This document shows, in pieces, positions 28,340 to 37,717 of a stretch of 64,000 bases of DNA. Position numbers and translations under genes: made by a program. This DNA comes from Xanthocytophaga flava (GTDB taxonomy: Bacteria; Bacteroidota; Bacteroidia; Cytophagales; 172606-1): positions 1 to 64,000 of the forward strand of contig JASJOS010000007.1 of NCBI GenBank assembly GCA_030068525.1, written 5' to 3'. The notes under the pieces are model-generated. The model did not search any database. It worked only from the letters and a program-made list of their open reading frames with translations, and was not told the DNA's origin. Position 1 is the stretch's first letter; each line of letters opens with the position of its first letter.

Positions 28340-31300
28340 ATGTTCGACATATTTATTCACAGGCCGGTCCTGTCATTAGTTATATCTTTACTTATTGTAT
28401 TTTTAGGCGTTCTGTCACTCTTTACATTACCTGTGACACAATTCCCTGAAATTGTTCCACCTTCTGTTACTGTAACAGCCAAGTATACAGGTGCCAATGC
28501 AGAAGTGTGTACTAAAGCCGTAGCGACTCCTCTGGAGCGGGCGATTAATGGTGTACCAGGCATGACTTACATGACCTCAGTGACCAGTAACAATGGTACT
28601 ACCCTAATCCAGGTTTTCTTTGAAGTTGGTACAGATCCAGACCTGGCAGCGGTTAACGTCCAGAACCGTGTTCAGACTGTTATAGATGAACTTCCTGAAG
28701 AAGTAATCAAGGCGGGTGTGGCCACAGAAAAGGAAGTAAACAGTATGCTCATGTATCTCAATGTGATGAGTGAAGACAGTACTGTTGGTGAAAAATTCAT
28801 TTACAACTTTGCAGACATCAACGTTCTTAAAGAACTGAAACGCATCAATGGGGTTGGGTTCTGCGAGATTATGGGGTCCAGAGAGTATTCCATGCGGATA
28901 TGGCTGAAGCCTGACCGAATGGCAGCCTATGAAGTTTCTACAGATGAGATAATTGAAACTATTCGCAATCAAAATGTAGAAGCTGCTCCTGGAAAAGCAG
29001 GCGAAAGCTCAGGAAAAAATCCTCAAATGCTGCAATATGTACTTCGATACACTGGTAAGTTCTTTGAACCAGAACAATATAAAAATATTGTTATCCGCGC
29101 TAATTCGGATGGTTCTGTATTACGTATTCGAGATGTTGCTGATGTCGAATTTGGAGCAATGGATTACAGTATGGCATCCAAAACAGATGGTCGCTTTTCG
29201 GCCTCTATCATGATCAAACAACGTCCAGGCTCTAATGCAAAGGAGGTTATTGAGAATGTAAAGCAACGGATGGCGGAACTAAAAGAAATATCTTTCCCTC
29301 CTGGAATGACATACAATATTACGTATGATGTATCACGTTTCCTGGATGCCTCTATTCATGAAGTACTACGAACATTGGTAGAAGCCTGTATTCTGGTATT
29401 TATTGTTGTATTCATCTTCCTTCAGGATTTTCGTTCTACCCTCATACCAGCTCTGGCAGTTCCGGTATCATTGGTTGGTACACTGTTCTTTATGGATCTG
29501 CTCGGATTCTCTATCAATCTCCTCACTTTATTCGCTTTGGTTCTTGCGATTGGTATTGTGGTTGATAACGCCATTGTAGTAGTCGAAGCAGTACATACCA
29601 AGATGGCAGAAAAACATATGTCGGCGAAGGAGGCCACATTTGCTGCTATGCGTGAAATCAGTGGAGCCATTGTAGCTATTACGCTGGTCATGTCAGCAGT
29701 GTTTATACCTGTTGCATTCATGAGTGGCCCTGTAGGTATCTTCTACCGCCAGTTCTCACTTACGCTGGCTATATCCATCGTTATTTCAGGGATTAATGCG
29801 GTTACACTTACTCCGGCTTTATGTGCTATTATGCTTAAAAGTACACATGGTGTACCCAAAAAGAAAGGATTATTAAATCGTTTCTTTGGAAGATTTAACA
29901 GAGCATATGAGTCTGTAGAGGGCAAGTACAAAAAGGCTACCTCTTTTATCGCAGGTAGACGAGTTATCACAATTGCTTTGCTTATCTTCTTTTTCATCGC
30001 TACCTGGGGGGTAAATTCTCTTTTACCTACCGGATTTATTCCCACAGAAGATCAGGGCATGATCTATGTCAATGTTACTACTCCTGCAGGAGCTACAGTA
30101 GAACGTACTGAGAAGGTATTAGATGAAGTACAATTAGTGGCAAAAGATATGAAAGCGGTTGAGTCTGTTTCATTTCTTGCAGGCTATAGTTTGTTAACAG
30201 AGGCAGCCGGTGCGTCGTATGGTATGGCAATGATTAACCTGAAGTCATGGGATGAACGGGAAGAATCTGTCCAGGATATAATTGCTGCATTGGAGGAAAA
30301 AACCCGAAAAATACAGGATGCAGATATTCAGTTCTTTCCTCCACCTACAGTGCCAGGGTTTGGTAACTCCAGTGGTTTTGAACTTCGTCTGTTAAATCGT
30401 ACTACAGGAGAATCTCTTCAGGAAACAGCAGAGGTTTCTAATAAATTTATTGCAGCATTAAAAAATGCCCCAGAAATCAGTAGTGCCTTTTCCAGTTTTG
30501 ATGCCAGCTTCCCTCAATATATGATTCATGTAGATCAGGAAATGGCAGCAAAAAAAGGGGTCACAATTGATAAGGCCATGAGTACACTACAAACCTATCT
30601 GGGAAGCTATTATGCCTCTAACTTCATCCGTTTTGGGCAGATGTATAAAGTGATGGTTCAGGCATTGCCCACTTATCGGGCTAAGCCGGAAGATCTGCTC
30701 CAACTATATGTTAAGAACAATCATGGAGCGATGGTTCCTTTCTCTACATTTATCAAACTGGAGAGAGTCTATGGACCTGAGCAGCTGACTCGCTACAATA
30801 TGTACACCTCTGCTATGATTAACGGAGATGCAGCACCCGGATTTAGTAGTGGAGATGCGATCAAAGCAGTAGAACGTGTAGCCAAAGAATCTCTACCGAG
30901 AGGATACAGTTATGACTGGTCTGGTATGACTCGTGAAGAAATCCTTTCAGGTAATCAGGCTATTTATATCTTCCTGGTCTGTCTGTTATTTGTGTATCTG
31001 CTGTTGGCAGCTCAATACGAAAGTTTTCTGCTTCCTCTGCCGGTTATCCTGTCTTTGCCTACTGGGATCTTTGGAGCCTTTCTTTCCTTACAGCTTTTAG
31101 GCCTTCAAAATAATATCTATGCTCAGGTGGCCCTGGTAATGCTTATCGGCCTGCTGGGTAAAAATGCTATTCTTATTGTTGAGTTTGCTATACAACGCAG
31201 AAGTGAAGGATACTCTGTATTACAGGCTGCGATGGAAGGAGGAGTTAGTCGTTTACGTCCTATCCTGATGACTTCTTTTGCCTTTATTGCAGGTCTGATG

Positions 31301-31501
31301 CCACTCTGTATAGCCTCTGGTGCAGGAGCTTTGGGAAACCGTTCCATTGGTACAGCGGCAGCAGGTGGTATGTTGATCGGGACCATTTTTGGAGTATTCC
31401 TCATACCAGGCCTGTATGTTCTTTTTGCTTCACTTGCAGAGAAGTTTCAGGATAAACCAGCGCAGCTTTCTACAGCGTCGGCTACTGAGTCTGAACAATA
31501 A
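28340..31501 (+). CDS. RND multidrug efflux pump, HAE1/AcrB type
   Basis: A 1053-residue inner-membrane proton/drug antiporter. Twelve transmembrane helices and two large periplasmic loops are evident, and the N-terminus MFDIFIHRPVLSLVISLLIV is typical. Proton relay residues: K in LGKNAILIVEFA (TM10) and R in RLRPILMTSFAF (TM11) are conserved. The TM4 motif reads GIVVDNAIVVVE, with D409 kept but N410 where AcrB has a second Asp. A 236-bp gap separates it from the adaptor gene and 126 bp from the channel gene, but the gene order is the classic tripartite operon. Confidence 0.95.
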   Translation: MFDIFIHRPVLSLVISLLIVFLGVLSLFTLPVTQFPEIVPPSVTVTAKYTGANAEVCTKAVATPLERAINGVPGMTYMTSVTSNNGTTLIQVFFEVGTDPDLAAVNVQNRVQTVIDELPEEVIKAGVATEKEVNSMLMYLNVMSEDSTVGEKFIYNFADINVLKELKRINGVGFCEIMGSREYSMRIWLKPDRMAAYEVSTDEIIETIRNQNVEAAPGKAGESSGKNPQMLQYVLRYTGKFFEPEQYKNIVIRANSDGSVLRIRDVADVEFGAMDYSMASKTDGRFSASIMIKQRPGSNAKEVIENVKQRMAELKEISFPPGMTYNITYDVSRFLDASIHEVLRTLVEACILVFIVVFIFLQDFRSTLIPALAVPVSLVGTLFFMDLLGFSINLLTLFALVLAIGIVVDNAIVVVEAVHTKMAEKHMSAKEATFAAMREISGAIVAITLVMSAVFIPVAFMSGPVGIFYRQFSLTLAISIVISGINAVTLTPALCAIMLKSTHGVPKKKGLLNRFFGRFNRAYESVEGKYKKATSFIAGRRVITIALLIFFFIATWGVNSLLPTGFIPTEDQGMIYVNVTTPAGATVERTEKVLDEVQLVAKDMKAVESVSFLAGYSLLTEAAGASYGMAMINLKSWDEREESVQDIIAALEEKTRKIQDADIQFFPPPTVPGFGNSSGFELRLLNRTTGESLQETAEVSNKFIAALKNAPEISSAFSSFDASFPQYMIHVDQEMAAKKGVTIDKAMSTLQTYLGSYYASNFIRFGQMYKVMVQALPTYRAKPEDLLQLYVKNNHGAMVPFSTFIKLERVYGPEQLTRYNMYTSAMINGDAAPGFSSGDAIKAVERVAKESLPRGYSYDWSGMTREEILSGNQAIYIFLVCLLFVYLLLAAQYESFLLPLPVILSLPTGIFGAFLSLQLLGLQNNIYAQVALVMLIGLLGKNAILIVEFAIQRRSEGYSVLQAAMEGGVSRLRPILMTSFAFIAGLMPLCIASGAGALGNRSIGTAAAGGMLIGTIFGVFLIPGLYVLFASLAEKFQDKPAQLSTASATESEQ

Positions 31502-31627
31502 TTCTGACAGGCAGGTAATGTGCTGTCTGTACTTCATAAATCTATTAACCATCCCTATTTTCTTAAGAACTGAGGAATCAATGATTTCCTCTGTTCTTAA
31601 AAGATACATAAACTCTTACTTTGAACA

Positions 31628-33064
31628 ATGCTTAGCCATTCATTAAAATATAGTTGCATCCTTTTAGTGCTGTTGCTGGGAAGTTGTAAAGTCTCAACAG
31701 TCACCACTCAACATAGTTCTGTCAAACTGCCGGAAACTTTTACTGGTAGCTCTGATACTACCAGCATTGGTGACATTGCCTGGAAGGATTTCTTTACTGA
31801 TCCACTATTAATAAAACTCATAGATACCGCATTACACAACAACCCAGATCTAAACATTGCCCGTCAGCGCATAGAGTTTGCCAGAGCAAGTTTTCAACTA
31901 GGTCGTGGCGCTTTGCTGCCATCACTAAATGTAATTGCGTCAGCAGGTGTTGACAAATATGGTGACTACACCATGAACGGGGTAGGTAATTATGACACCA
32001 ATTTGTCTGGAAATATAGATGGTAAGAAAAAGATACCTAATCCTACTCCTGATTATTTCCTTGGATTGCGTAGCAGTTGGGAAATAGATCTTTGGGGAAA
32101 ATTGCGCAATCAGAAAAAAGCTGCCTATAATCGATTTCTGGCTTCACAAAAAGGAAGACAAGCCATTGTAACAGCGCTTGTAGCACAAGTATCTCAGTTT
32201 TACTATGATTTACTTAGGCTGGACAATGAACTGGAAATCATACGAAAGAACATCGGATTACAGGAAAAAGCTGTTGAAACTATTACAGCTCAGAAAATGG
32301 GAGGCCGGGCTACAGAACTGGCAGTACAACAGTCAACAGCACAATTGCTACATACCCGTAGTCTGGAAGGACGTGTCCAACAGGAAATTGTAATTATTGA
32401 AAATCAGTTAAACCTTTTGCTGGGAGGTTTTCCTCAACCGATTGAGAGAAGCAATCCCATTCTTCAGCAAACACTAACTACAGTAGTGAAGTCAGGTATT
32501 CCGGCACATATGCTTCGGCATCGTCCGGATATCCGACAGGCAGAACTGGAACTGGAAGCAACCAAGGCCGATGTGACAGCCATGCGCGCCGCCTTCCTGC
32601 CTTCGCTTACCATCTCTCCCTATGCAGGATTTAACTCTTTTAACGCCTCTGTCCTATTTAACCCAGCCTCTATAGCCTATGGTATTTTAGGAGGCCTTAC
32701 AGGTCCGCTATTTAGTAGAAACCTTTTAAAATCCAATTACAAACAATCTCAGGCCGTTAATCAGGAAGCGTTTTATACTTATTATAAAACGATCTTAAAC
32801 GGCTATCAGGAAGTTGTTACAAGTATGAAAGGAATAGAGAACCTTCAGAAAGTATATGATTACCGTAAACAGGAAGTAGATGTGTTGCAAAATGCAGTAT
32901 CTACTTCCAATGACTTGTATGTGACAGGCTATGCCTCTTACCTGGAAGTTATCACAGCCCAGCGTAGTGTACTGGAAGCTGAGCTCGAACTGGCAACAGT
33001 AAAACGGGATCAGTTCTTCTCACTTATAGACCTTTATCGTAGCCTGGGTGGTGGATGGCAATAA
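31628..33064 (+). CDS. Outer-membrane efflux factor, lipoprotein (OprM/NodT family)
   Basis: 478 residues. The lipobox LLGSC predicts lipidation at C20. Two TolC-type outer-membrane efflux repeats are visible. The strand/helix pattern around SLNVIASAGVDKYGDY and LRSSWEIDLWGKLRNQKKAA is typical, as are the C-terminal MLRHRPDIRQAELELEA and FLPSLTISPYAGF. It completes the RND tripartite system. A periodic repeat array lies just after its stop codon, before the next terminator. Confidence 0.94.
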   Translation: MLSHSLKYSCILLVLLLGSCKVSTVTTQHSSVKLPETFTGSSDTTSIGDIAWKDFFTDPLLIKLIDTALHNNPDLNIARQRIEFARASFQLGRGALLPSLNVIASAGVDKYGDYTMNGVGNYDTNLSGNIDGKKKIPNPTPDYFLGLRSSWEIDLWGKLRNQKKAAYNRFLASQKGRQAIVTALVAQVSQFYYDLLRLDNELEIIRKNIGLQEKAVETITAQKMGGRATELAVQQSTAQLLHTRSLEGRVQQEIVIIENQLNLLLGGFPQPIERSNPILQQTLTTVVKSGIPAHMLRHRPDIRQAELELEATKADVTAMRAAFLPSLTISPYAGFNSFNASVLFNPASIAYGILGGLTGPLFSRNLLKSNYKQSQAVNQEAFYTYYKTILNGYQEVVTSMKGIENLQKVYDYRKQEVDVLQNAVSTSNDLYVTGYASYLEVITAQRSVLEAELELATVKRDQFFSLIDLYRSLGGGWQ

Positions 33065-33128
33065 GGCTATTTCGGTGTAGCTATCTATTTTAAATAGAAG
33101 GCAATAGGCATGTATAAGAGAAATTTTC

Positions 33129-33413
33129 TGCGCATAGTTCAAGGCAAAAGCTTTCTCAGCAAAGGTAAGACAGAGCAACTACTTGGCAGAGGAATTGCCT
33201 ATAACTCCAATCACTTTCTGTTTTGATCAGAGTTCCGATCATTTTCTTTGCTGCGCATAACTCACGGCAAACTCTTTTTCGATCGGAATTCCGATCACTT
33301 TTTTGTCTTGCGCATAGTTCACCGCAAAATCAAAATCTGATCGGAATTCAACGCAAAACGTCTACTTGCATAGAACTATGCACATAGTGCCCAAGTACCG
33401 CATATTAAACGCA
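33129..33413. repeat. Ladder of 18-bp dyad-like elements with 28-29 bp period (array 1)
   Basis: 18-bp elements begin at 33129, 33157 (weak), 33184, 33224, 33252, 33280, 33309, 33338, 33367 and 33396. Steps are 28-29 bp except one of 27 and one of 40. Examples are TGATCAGAGTTCCGATCA, CGATCGGAATTCCGATCA (16-bp perfect palindrome inside), TGCGCATAACTCACGGCA and TGCGCATAGTTCACCGCA. At 33367-33382 there is the palindrome TGCATAG-AA-CTATGCA. Gaps of about 10 bp, mostly T- or A-rich, separate them. The array lies between the outer-membrane factor stop and the terminator at 33453, so it would be in the 3' untranslated RNA of the efflux operon. It matches no repeat class that I know. Confidence 0.8.
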
Positions 33414-33452
33414 AGTGACTCTGTAATCTGGGATGACTCGTGTCATACAAAA

Positions 33453-33486
33453 AAGGTCCTGTCTTCAGAAGACAGGACCTTTTTTG
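33453..33486. terminator. Bidirectional terminator between the efflux operon and the nuclease gene
   Basis: Perfect stem with core GGTCCTGTCTTC / GAAGACAGGACC, flanked by AAAAAA and TTTTTT, with an apex of only a few bases. It serves both convergent transcripts. Confidence 0.9.
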
Positions 33487-33507
33487 TATATAGTTATTCG
33501 TATCACA

Positions 33508-36500
33508 TTATTGTTTTACTACACGTAGTACCTCTGTTTTCTGAGAAGATACGACCTGCAATACATACACACCAGATGGTAGAGACTTTGTATTGAGCTC
33601 TACTTCATTATCCGAAACAATATTTTTTTCCAGAGTGTATTCTTTTCCCAATATATCCAGTATGCGAACTTTCACATCTCCAACTGCATACCTACCAAAT
33701 GATACAGTTAACCGATCATTTGCAGGATTTGGATAAGCCTGAATAGTTAACTCTGAAGATAGTTCATCAGATAAACGGGCAGAGTTTGAACAACCACCAA
33801 TCTGAATGGTTTTAGTAAATGATTCATACCATGGACTAGAAGAATAAGTCACGCCAGCCGTAAGTTGTACATTCGAGCTATTATACTTTGTGAATACAAC
33901 TTTTACTTTCTTCTTGTTGACAGGATCAACAGTAATAGTTGCACTTCCATTTACCCACCAGCTGATAGAACTCACTGAAAGCGTAGGCTTTGTCTTCAAC
34001 TCAAATTCGTATACCTGAGAAGGTATAGCACACGAAGTACCTGATATACCTGTTGGATAGGTTGTAGTATCTGCAGGAGTACATCCCCCTACTTTCACTA
34101 CTTTACTGAATTGTGTATACCAAGGCGATTTCTTATAGGATACACCTGCATATACCTGTACAGAAGTACTATTATATTGGGTAAAGGTAATAGTCACCTT
34201 TCGTGCATTGGCAGGGTCTTTCACAATGGTAGCGCTTCCATTAACCCACCAACTAATGCTGGATACAGAGGCAGGATCAACAAATAATTCATACGTATAG
34301 CTTTGCCCTGGAGTAGCACAATCACTACCCTGAATGCCAGTCTCAACCACTTTAACCTGCACAGCAGCTGATTGTGTTTTAAGGTTATCATCATCATACG
34401 CAATAGCTGTCAGTGTATAGGTGCCAGTAGCAGCCTGAGAGATGGTATAAGAATATGGACTAGTATAGTCTGTACCTAACAACGTTATTCCATTGTAAAA
34501 CTCAACTTTTGTAACACTTCCGTCCACATCTGAAGCCGTTGCAGTTACTACCACGTCTGTTCCCTTCAGAATGACAGATTCGGTAGCCGGCGCAGTTACA
34601 GCAACAGATGGTGCTGATTTAAATTTGAAACGAGTAAGAGAAGGCAAGTGGTCAGACAGTGTATTCTCATAATTAGTAATATAATTCGAGGCATAATCGA
34701 TACGGGTAGAACCTGACAAATGCTCTGAAAACAGTTCATCTGTCATAGTGATATGATCAATCACATTAGCCTGTGTGATATAAGAACGAAGTCCTGCATC
34801 ACTCAATACACGGGTAGCTGTTTTGTAATGAGTGCTATCCAATACATAGGGCTGATAGGAAGAAATAAGTGGCGATGGGATAGGAGCTACCGTAGAGTCT
34901 ACATCATCGTTGTAATCACCCTGAAGCAATAACGCAACATTGCCATAGTAAGCATCCAGTGTATCTTTCAGCACTTTCACATCATAGGCTCGCATCTGAT
35001 AGCGACTAATATCATCTCCAGAGTTGGCACGTGCGTGAATATTTACTACGACAACACGCTTACTTACTCCATTGATAGTTACCTGTGCATCCAGTAAAAG
35101 TGGCAAACGTCCACTGGCCCAGAAACGTGTTGGATCGCCTCCCGGATAATTTGGTAATGTGTTTACATTCACTCCTGTCAGTAGTATTTTTGAACTCAGT
35201 TTAGAAACAGTAGCGGTCTTGTACAAAGTTATCACCTTTTGTGCGTAGGGATCATTTGTCTCAGGGTTAGAGACATAAGGGGATACCACATATTTATATC
35301 CAGGAAGCAGATTGGCTACACTATCCACAAACAATACGGTATCAGAGATCTCCTGCAACGTGAATATATCTACATCCAAACGGTTAATCAATGTACGAAG
35401 GTTAGCAGCCTGAAGCGCATTGTTGGAAGGACCATTACTTGGATGCCCAAACCACTCCACATTCATAGTAGCCACATCAAACGTCTTATTCTTACTAATA
35501 GATGAAGCGGTGATATATCCTTGTATACTATGAATAGAGCCAGTTATAAGCTGTATACGTCCGGCAAACGCTCCTTCCGTAGCAGGCAGTGCACGAATAT
35601 ATACTGTATTAGTAAAGTCAAGTTCTGACACAGAATACACTACAGATCCTGAGAAATTACTTCCATCCTTTGAAAGCTGAAAAGGTGCAGGAACAGACAC
35701 AGTCAGATCAGATGTAGCATTAGCTACAGATACCTGAAAAGACCTGGCATCAGAAGGCACATTGACACTGCTTTCAAAATACAACTCTGTCAGAGGCGTA
35801 ATCGATGTACTTAAAAGAGGAGAAGGCGGCGTTGTTGAATTGATAATAGAAAAGTCATCAATTGTCCAGCGGGCAGCTTCCAATGCAGGCGAAGAAGTAT
35901 ACACAAAAGCAATGTATACACCTGCTTGTTTAAAGTTCACCAGATTGATACCACTTGACTGTGTCCATACATCTGAATTGACTAATGGGAACTGTCCATT
36001 CAACTCTGTCCATGTAGCTTCAGAAGGATTTCCTGTTCCACTATAATTGGTAGAAACCAGTAGTTTCAATGTTGGACCTGTAAAAGCAGTACGAGACCAG
36101 AATGAAAGCAACGGATAGGTAAGTCCAGTTAGATCAAGAGCAGGAGAGATCAACCAGTCTTCATTCTCAACAGCTCCACCTGAATAGCCATTGATCTGCA
36201 CGGCATTACCTGTACGTCCAAAGGTAGTACATGCCCAAGTTTGTGCACCTGTTACACTATATTGAGTCCATCCACCAGGAAGTGCAGAGGAGCAGACATT
36301 GAAGTTCTGCTCAAAAGGATTGGCAGCAGAACCACTCAGGTTTACAGTTTGTGTGAGAGCATCTGGACTGCTGATAGTTATTGTGCCAGTAGAAGCACCA
36401 AATGCAGTAGGAGCAAAACGTACAAAGATCTTTTTGGGAGTGCTCACCTCTGCAGAAGTGAAAGATACCAATGTGTCAAAGGAGATGCTATCTTTTGAAA

Positions 36501-37365
36501 TAGTATAACCCAAACCTGTAACAACTGCTTTTACATTATCTGTCAGATTACTTCCTGTTATTGTAAAAGACTTTATACTGGTTGTATTGGCAGCGATTTC
36601 TCCAAAACCTATTGTACTGGAAGAGATGGTCAAGGTTGGTACCGGAGTAGTTACCTCTCCATTTGCAGTTAGAGAAAAGTCGTCAACAGCCAACCCATCA
36701 TCTGAACTAGCCACATTGGCATCTGTCCACCGTATCCAGATAGTAGCACCTGCTGGAATAGAAAGCCCTGTAAGTGTTGTGGATAAGGTTTGACGGTTAG
36801 CAGTAGCATTTCCATCCAAAGCGCCAGCAGTAGCCCCTGGAGCTACAGGTGAGACAAAATCCAACACATCCGCATTCTGCCAGGTACCAGTAGTTAGTGA
36901 GGTTGCATTGATGCTAAACTGGAAGTTTAGTGTATCACGCACTGCCCGATTGGCAGAAGTTGCTCCAATACGCCATTGTTCACCTGTATACACGATAGAG
37001 AGAGATGTGATTGTGCTTCCTGTATTGTTAGTAAATCCAGCCCCAATGGTTGGGGTAAGAGAACCTGAAAGCAATCCACCGAAGGCTCTGTCTGTAGCGC
37101 TTGCAGAACCAAAACTATACGTATCTCCGGCTGTTCCTGAACCTGTCCCGGCAGTATAGATTGCATTGGCATTGGTACCACTTTCTGCAAATGTCCATCC
37201 TGCAGGGACGGCGGTGCCAGTTCCACTAATGGCCAGGCTATTAAAGTCTTGCGTATAAGCAGAGTTAAGCGTCGTAATGGATACTTGTGCCCAAGCTGTA
37301 AAACTACATAGCCAGAAACACAACAGCATAGCCACCCGCTTTGTAAGGGGTAAAAAATGTTGCAT
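33508..37365 (-). CDS. T9SS-exported endonuclease/exonuclease/phosphatase-fold protein
   Basis: 1285 residues from the ATG at 37365, whose signal peptide ends at CSFTAWAQ; the upstream ATG at 37437 is less likely. Domains in order: lamin-tail/PEP-like beta region (about 35-235), a beta-sandwich (245-350), a choice-of-anchor J-like domain (352-510) and another sandwich (515-620). An EEP nuclease/phosphatase domain follows (628-915), with TMNVEWFG, FTLQEISD, VVNIHARANSGDD, LLLQGDYNDDVDS, ANVIDHITM and LSDHLPSL. Then come an Ig-like domain (919-1006), two copies of an 86-residue module (1010-1095 and 1106-1192) and a type IX secretion sorting domain (1207-1285, IQAYPNPANDRL). Likely a secreted or surface-attached DNase or phosphodiesterase. 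Confidence 0.88.
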   Translation of the reverse strand: MQHFLPLTKRVAMLLCFWLCSFTAWAQVSITTLNSAYTQDFNSLAISGTGTAVPAGWTFAESGTNANAIYTAGTGSGTAGDTYSFGSASATDRAFGGLLSGSLTPTIGAGFTNNTGSTITSLSIVYTGEQWRIGATSANRAVRDTLNFQFSINATSLTTGTWQNADVLDFVSPVAPGATAGALDGNATANRQTLSTTLTGLSIPAGATIWIRWTDANVASSDDGLAVDDFSLTANGEVTTPVPTLTISSSTIGFGEIAANTTSIKSFTITGSNLTDNVKAVVTGLGYTISKDSISFDTLVSFTSAEVSTPKKIFVRFAPTAFGASTGTITISSPDALTQTVNLSGSAANPFEQNFNVCSSALPGGWTQYSVTGAQTWACTTFGRTGNAVQINGYSGGAVENEDWLISPALDLTGLTYPLLSFWSRTAFTGPTLKLLVSTNYSGTGNPSEATWTELNGQFPLVNSDVWTQSSGINLVNFKQAGVYIAFVYTSSPALEAARWTIDDFSIINSTTPPSPLLSTSITPLTELYFESSVNVPSDARSFQVSVANATSDLTVSVPAPFQLSKDGSNFSGSVVYSVSELDFTNTVYIRALPATEGAFAGRIQLITGSIHSIQGYITASSISKNKTFDVATMNVEWFGHPSNGPSNNALQAANLRTLINRLDVDIFTLQEISDTVLFVDSVANLLPGYKYVVSPYVSNPETNDPYAQKVITLYKTATVSKLSSKILLTGVNVNTLPNYPGGDPTRFWASGRLPLLLDAQVTINGVSKRVVVVNIHARANSGDDISRYQMRAYDVKVLKDTLDAYYGNVALLLQGDYNDDVDSTVAPIPSPLISSYQPYVLDSTHYKTATRVLSDAGLRSYITQANVIDHITMTDELFSEHLSGSTRIDYASNYITNYENTLSDHLPSLTRFKFKSAPSVAVTAPATESVILKGTDVVVTATASDVDGSVTKVEFYNGITLLGTDYTSPYSYTISQAATGTYTLTAIAYDDDNLKTQSAAVQVKVVETGIQGSDCATPGQSYTYELFVDPASVSSISWWVNGSATIVKDPANARKVTITFTQYNSTSVQVYAGVSYKKSPWYTQFSKVVKVGGCTPADTTTYPTGISGTSCAIPSQVYEFELKTKPTLSVSSISWWVNGSATITVDPVNKKKVKVVFTKYNSSNVQLTAGVTYSSSPWYESFTKTIQIGGCSNSARLSDELSSELTIQAYPNPANDRLTVSFGRYAVGDVKVRILDILGKEYTLEKNIVSDNEVELNTKSLPSGVYVLQVVSSQKTEVLRVVKQ

Positions 37366-37661
37366 AAATTGTAAGTAAAGGTTTGTTGAAAATATATGTA
37401 AAAGTACTGAGGATGAATAGAAGAGATGTTTCCTCAAAGTTAAGTTTCAGAAAAAAAAAGAATATCTGCAATATGATTTAAAACTTTTTAAATCAGGCAC
37501 TTCCACTACCAGCGGCTAGGCTTCTGTCAGAATTAGCAGGGTATAATCTTCTTTAATGCGAGGAACATTGAAAGTAGAAATGGATCGAAAAATAATTGCT
37601 ATAGTATTAGACAATCTTTGTCCTTAAACGAAATATATACGAACCCATAACTATAAAACAA

Positions 37662-37694
37662 AATCCCTCATTAGAGACTATCTAATGAGGGATT
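37662..37694 (-). terminator. Terminator of rny
   Basis: 14-bp perfect stem AATCCCTCATTAGA / TCTAATGAGGGATT with a 5-nt loop. On the minus strand it is followed by TTGTTTT. Confidence 0.85.
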
Positions 37695-37717
37695 GTTTTT
37701 GTATTCTTTTCAGATAA

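Noticed and set aside
31389-31646. 85-codon frame overlapping the end of the RND pump gene
   Set aside because: It is an out-of-frame shadow of the pump C-terminus running into the next gene.
33129-33413. Integron attC sites or a transposon end cluster
   Set aside because: No integrase, transposase or cassette genes are nearby, and attC sites do not recur every 28 bp.
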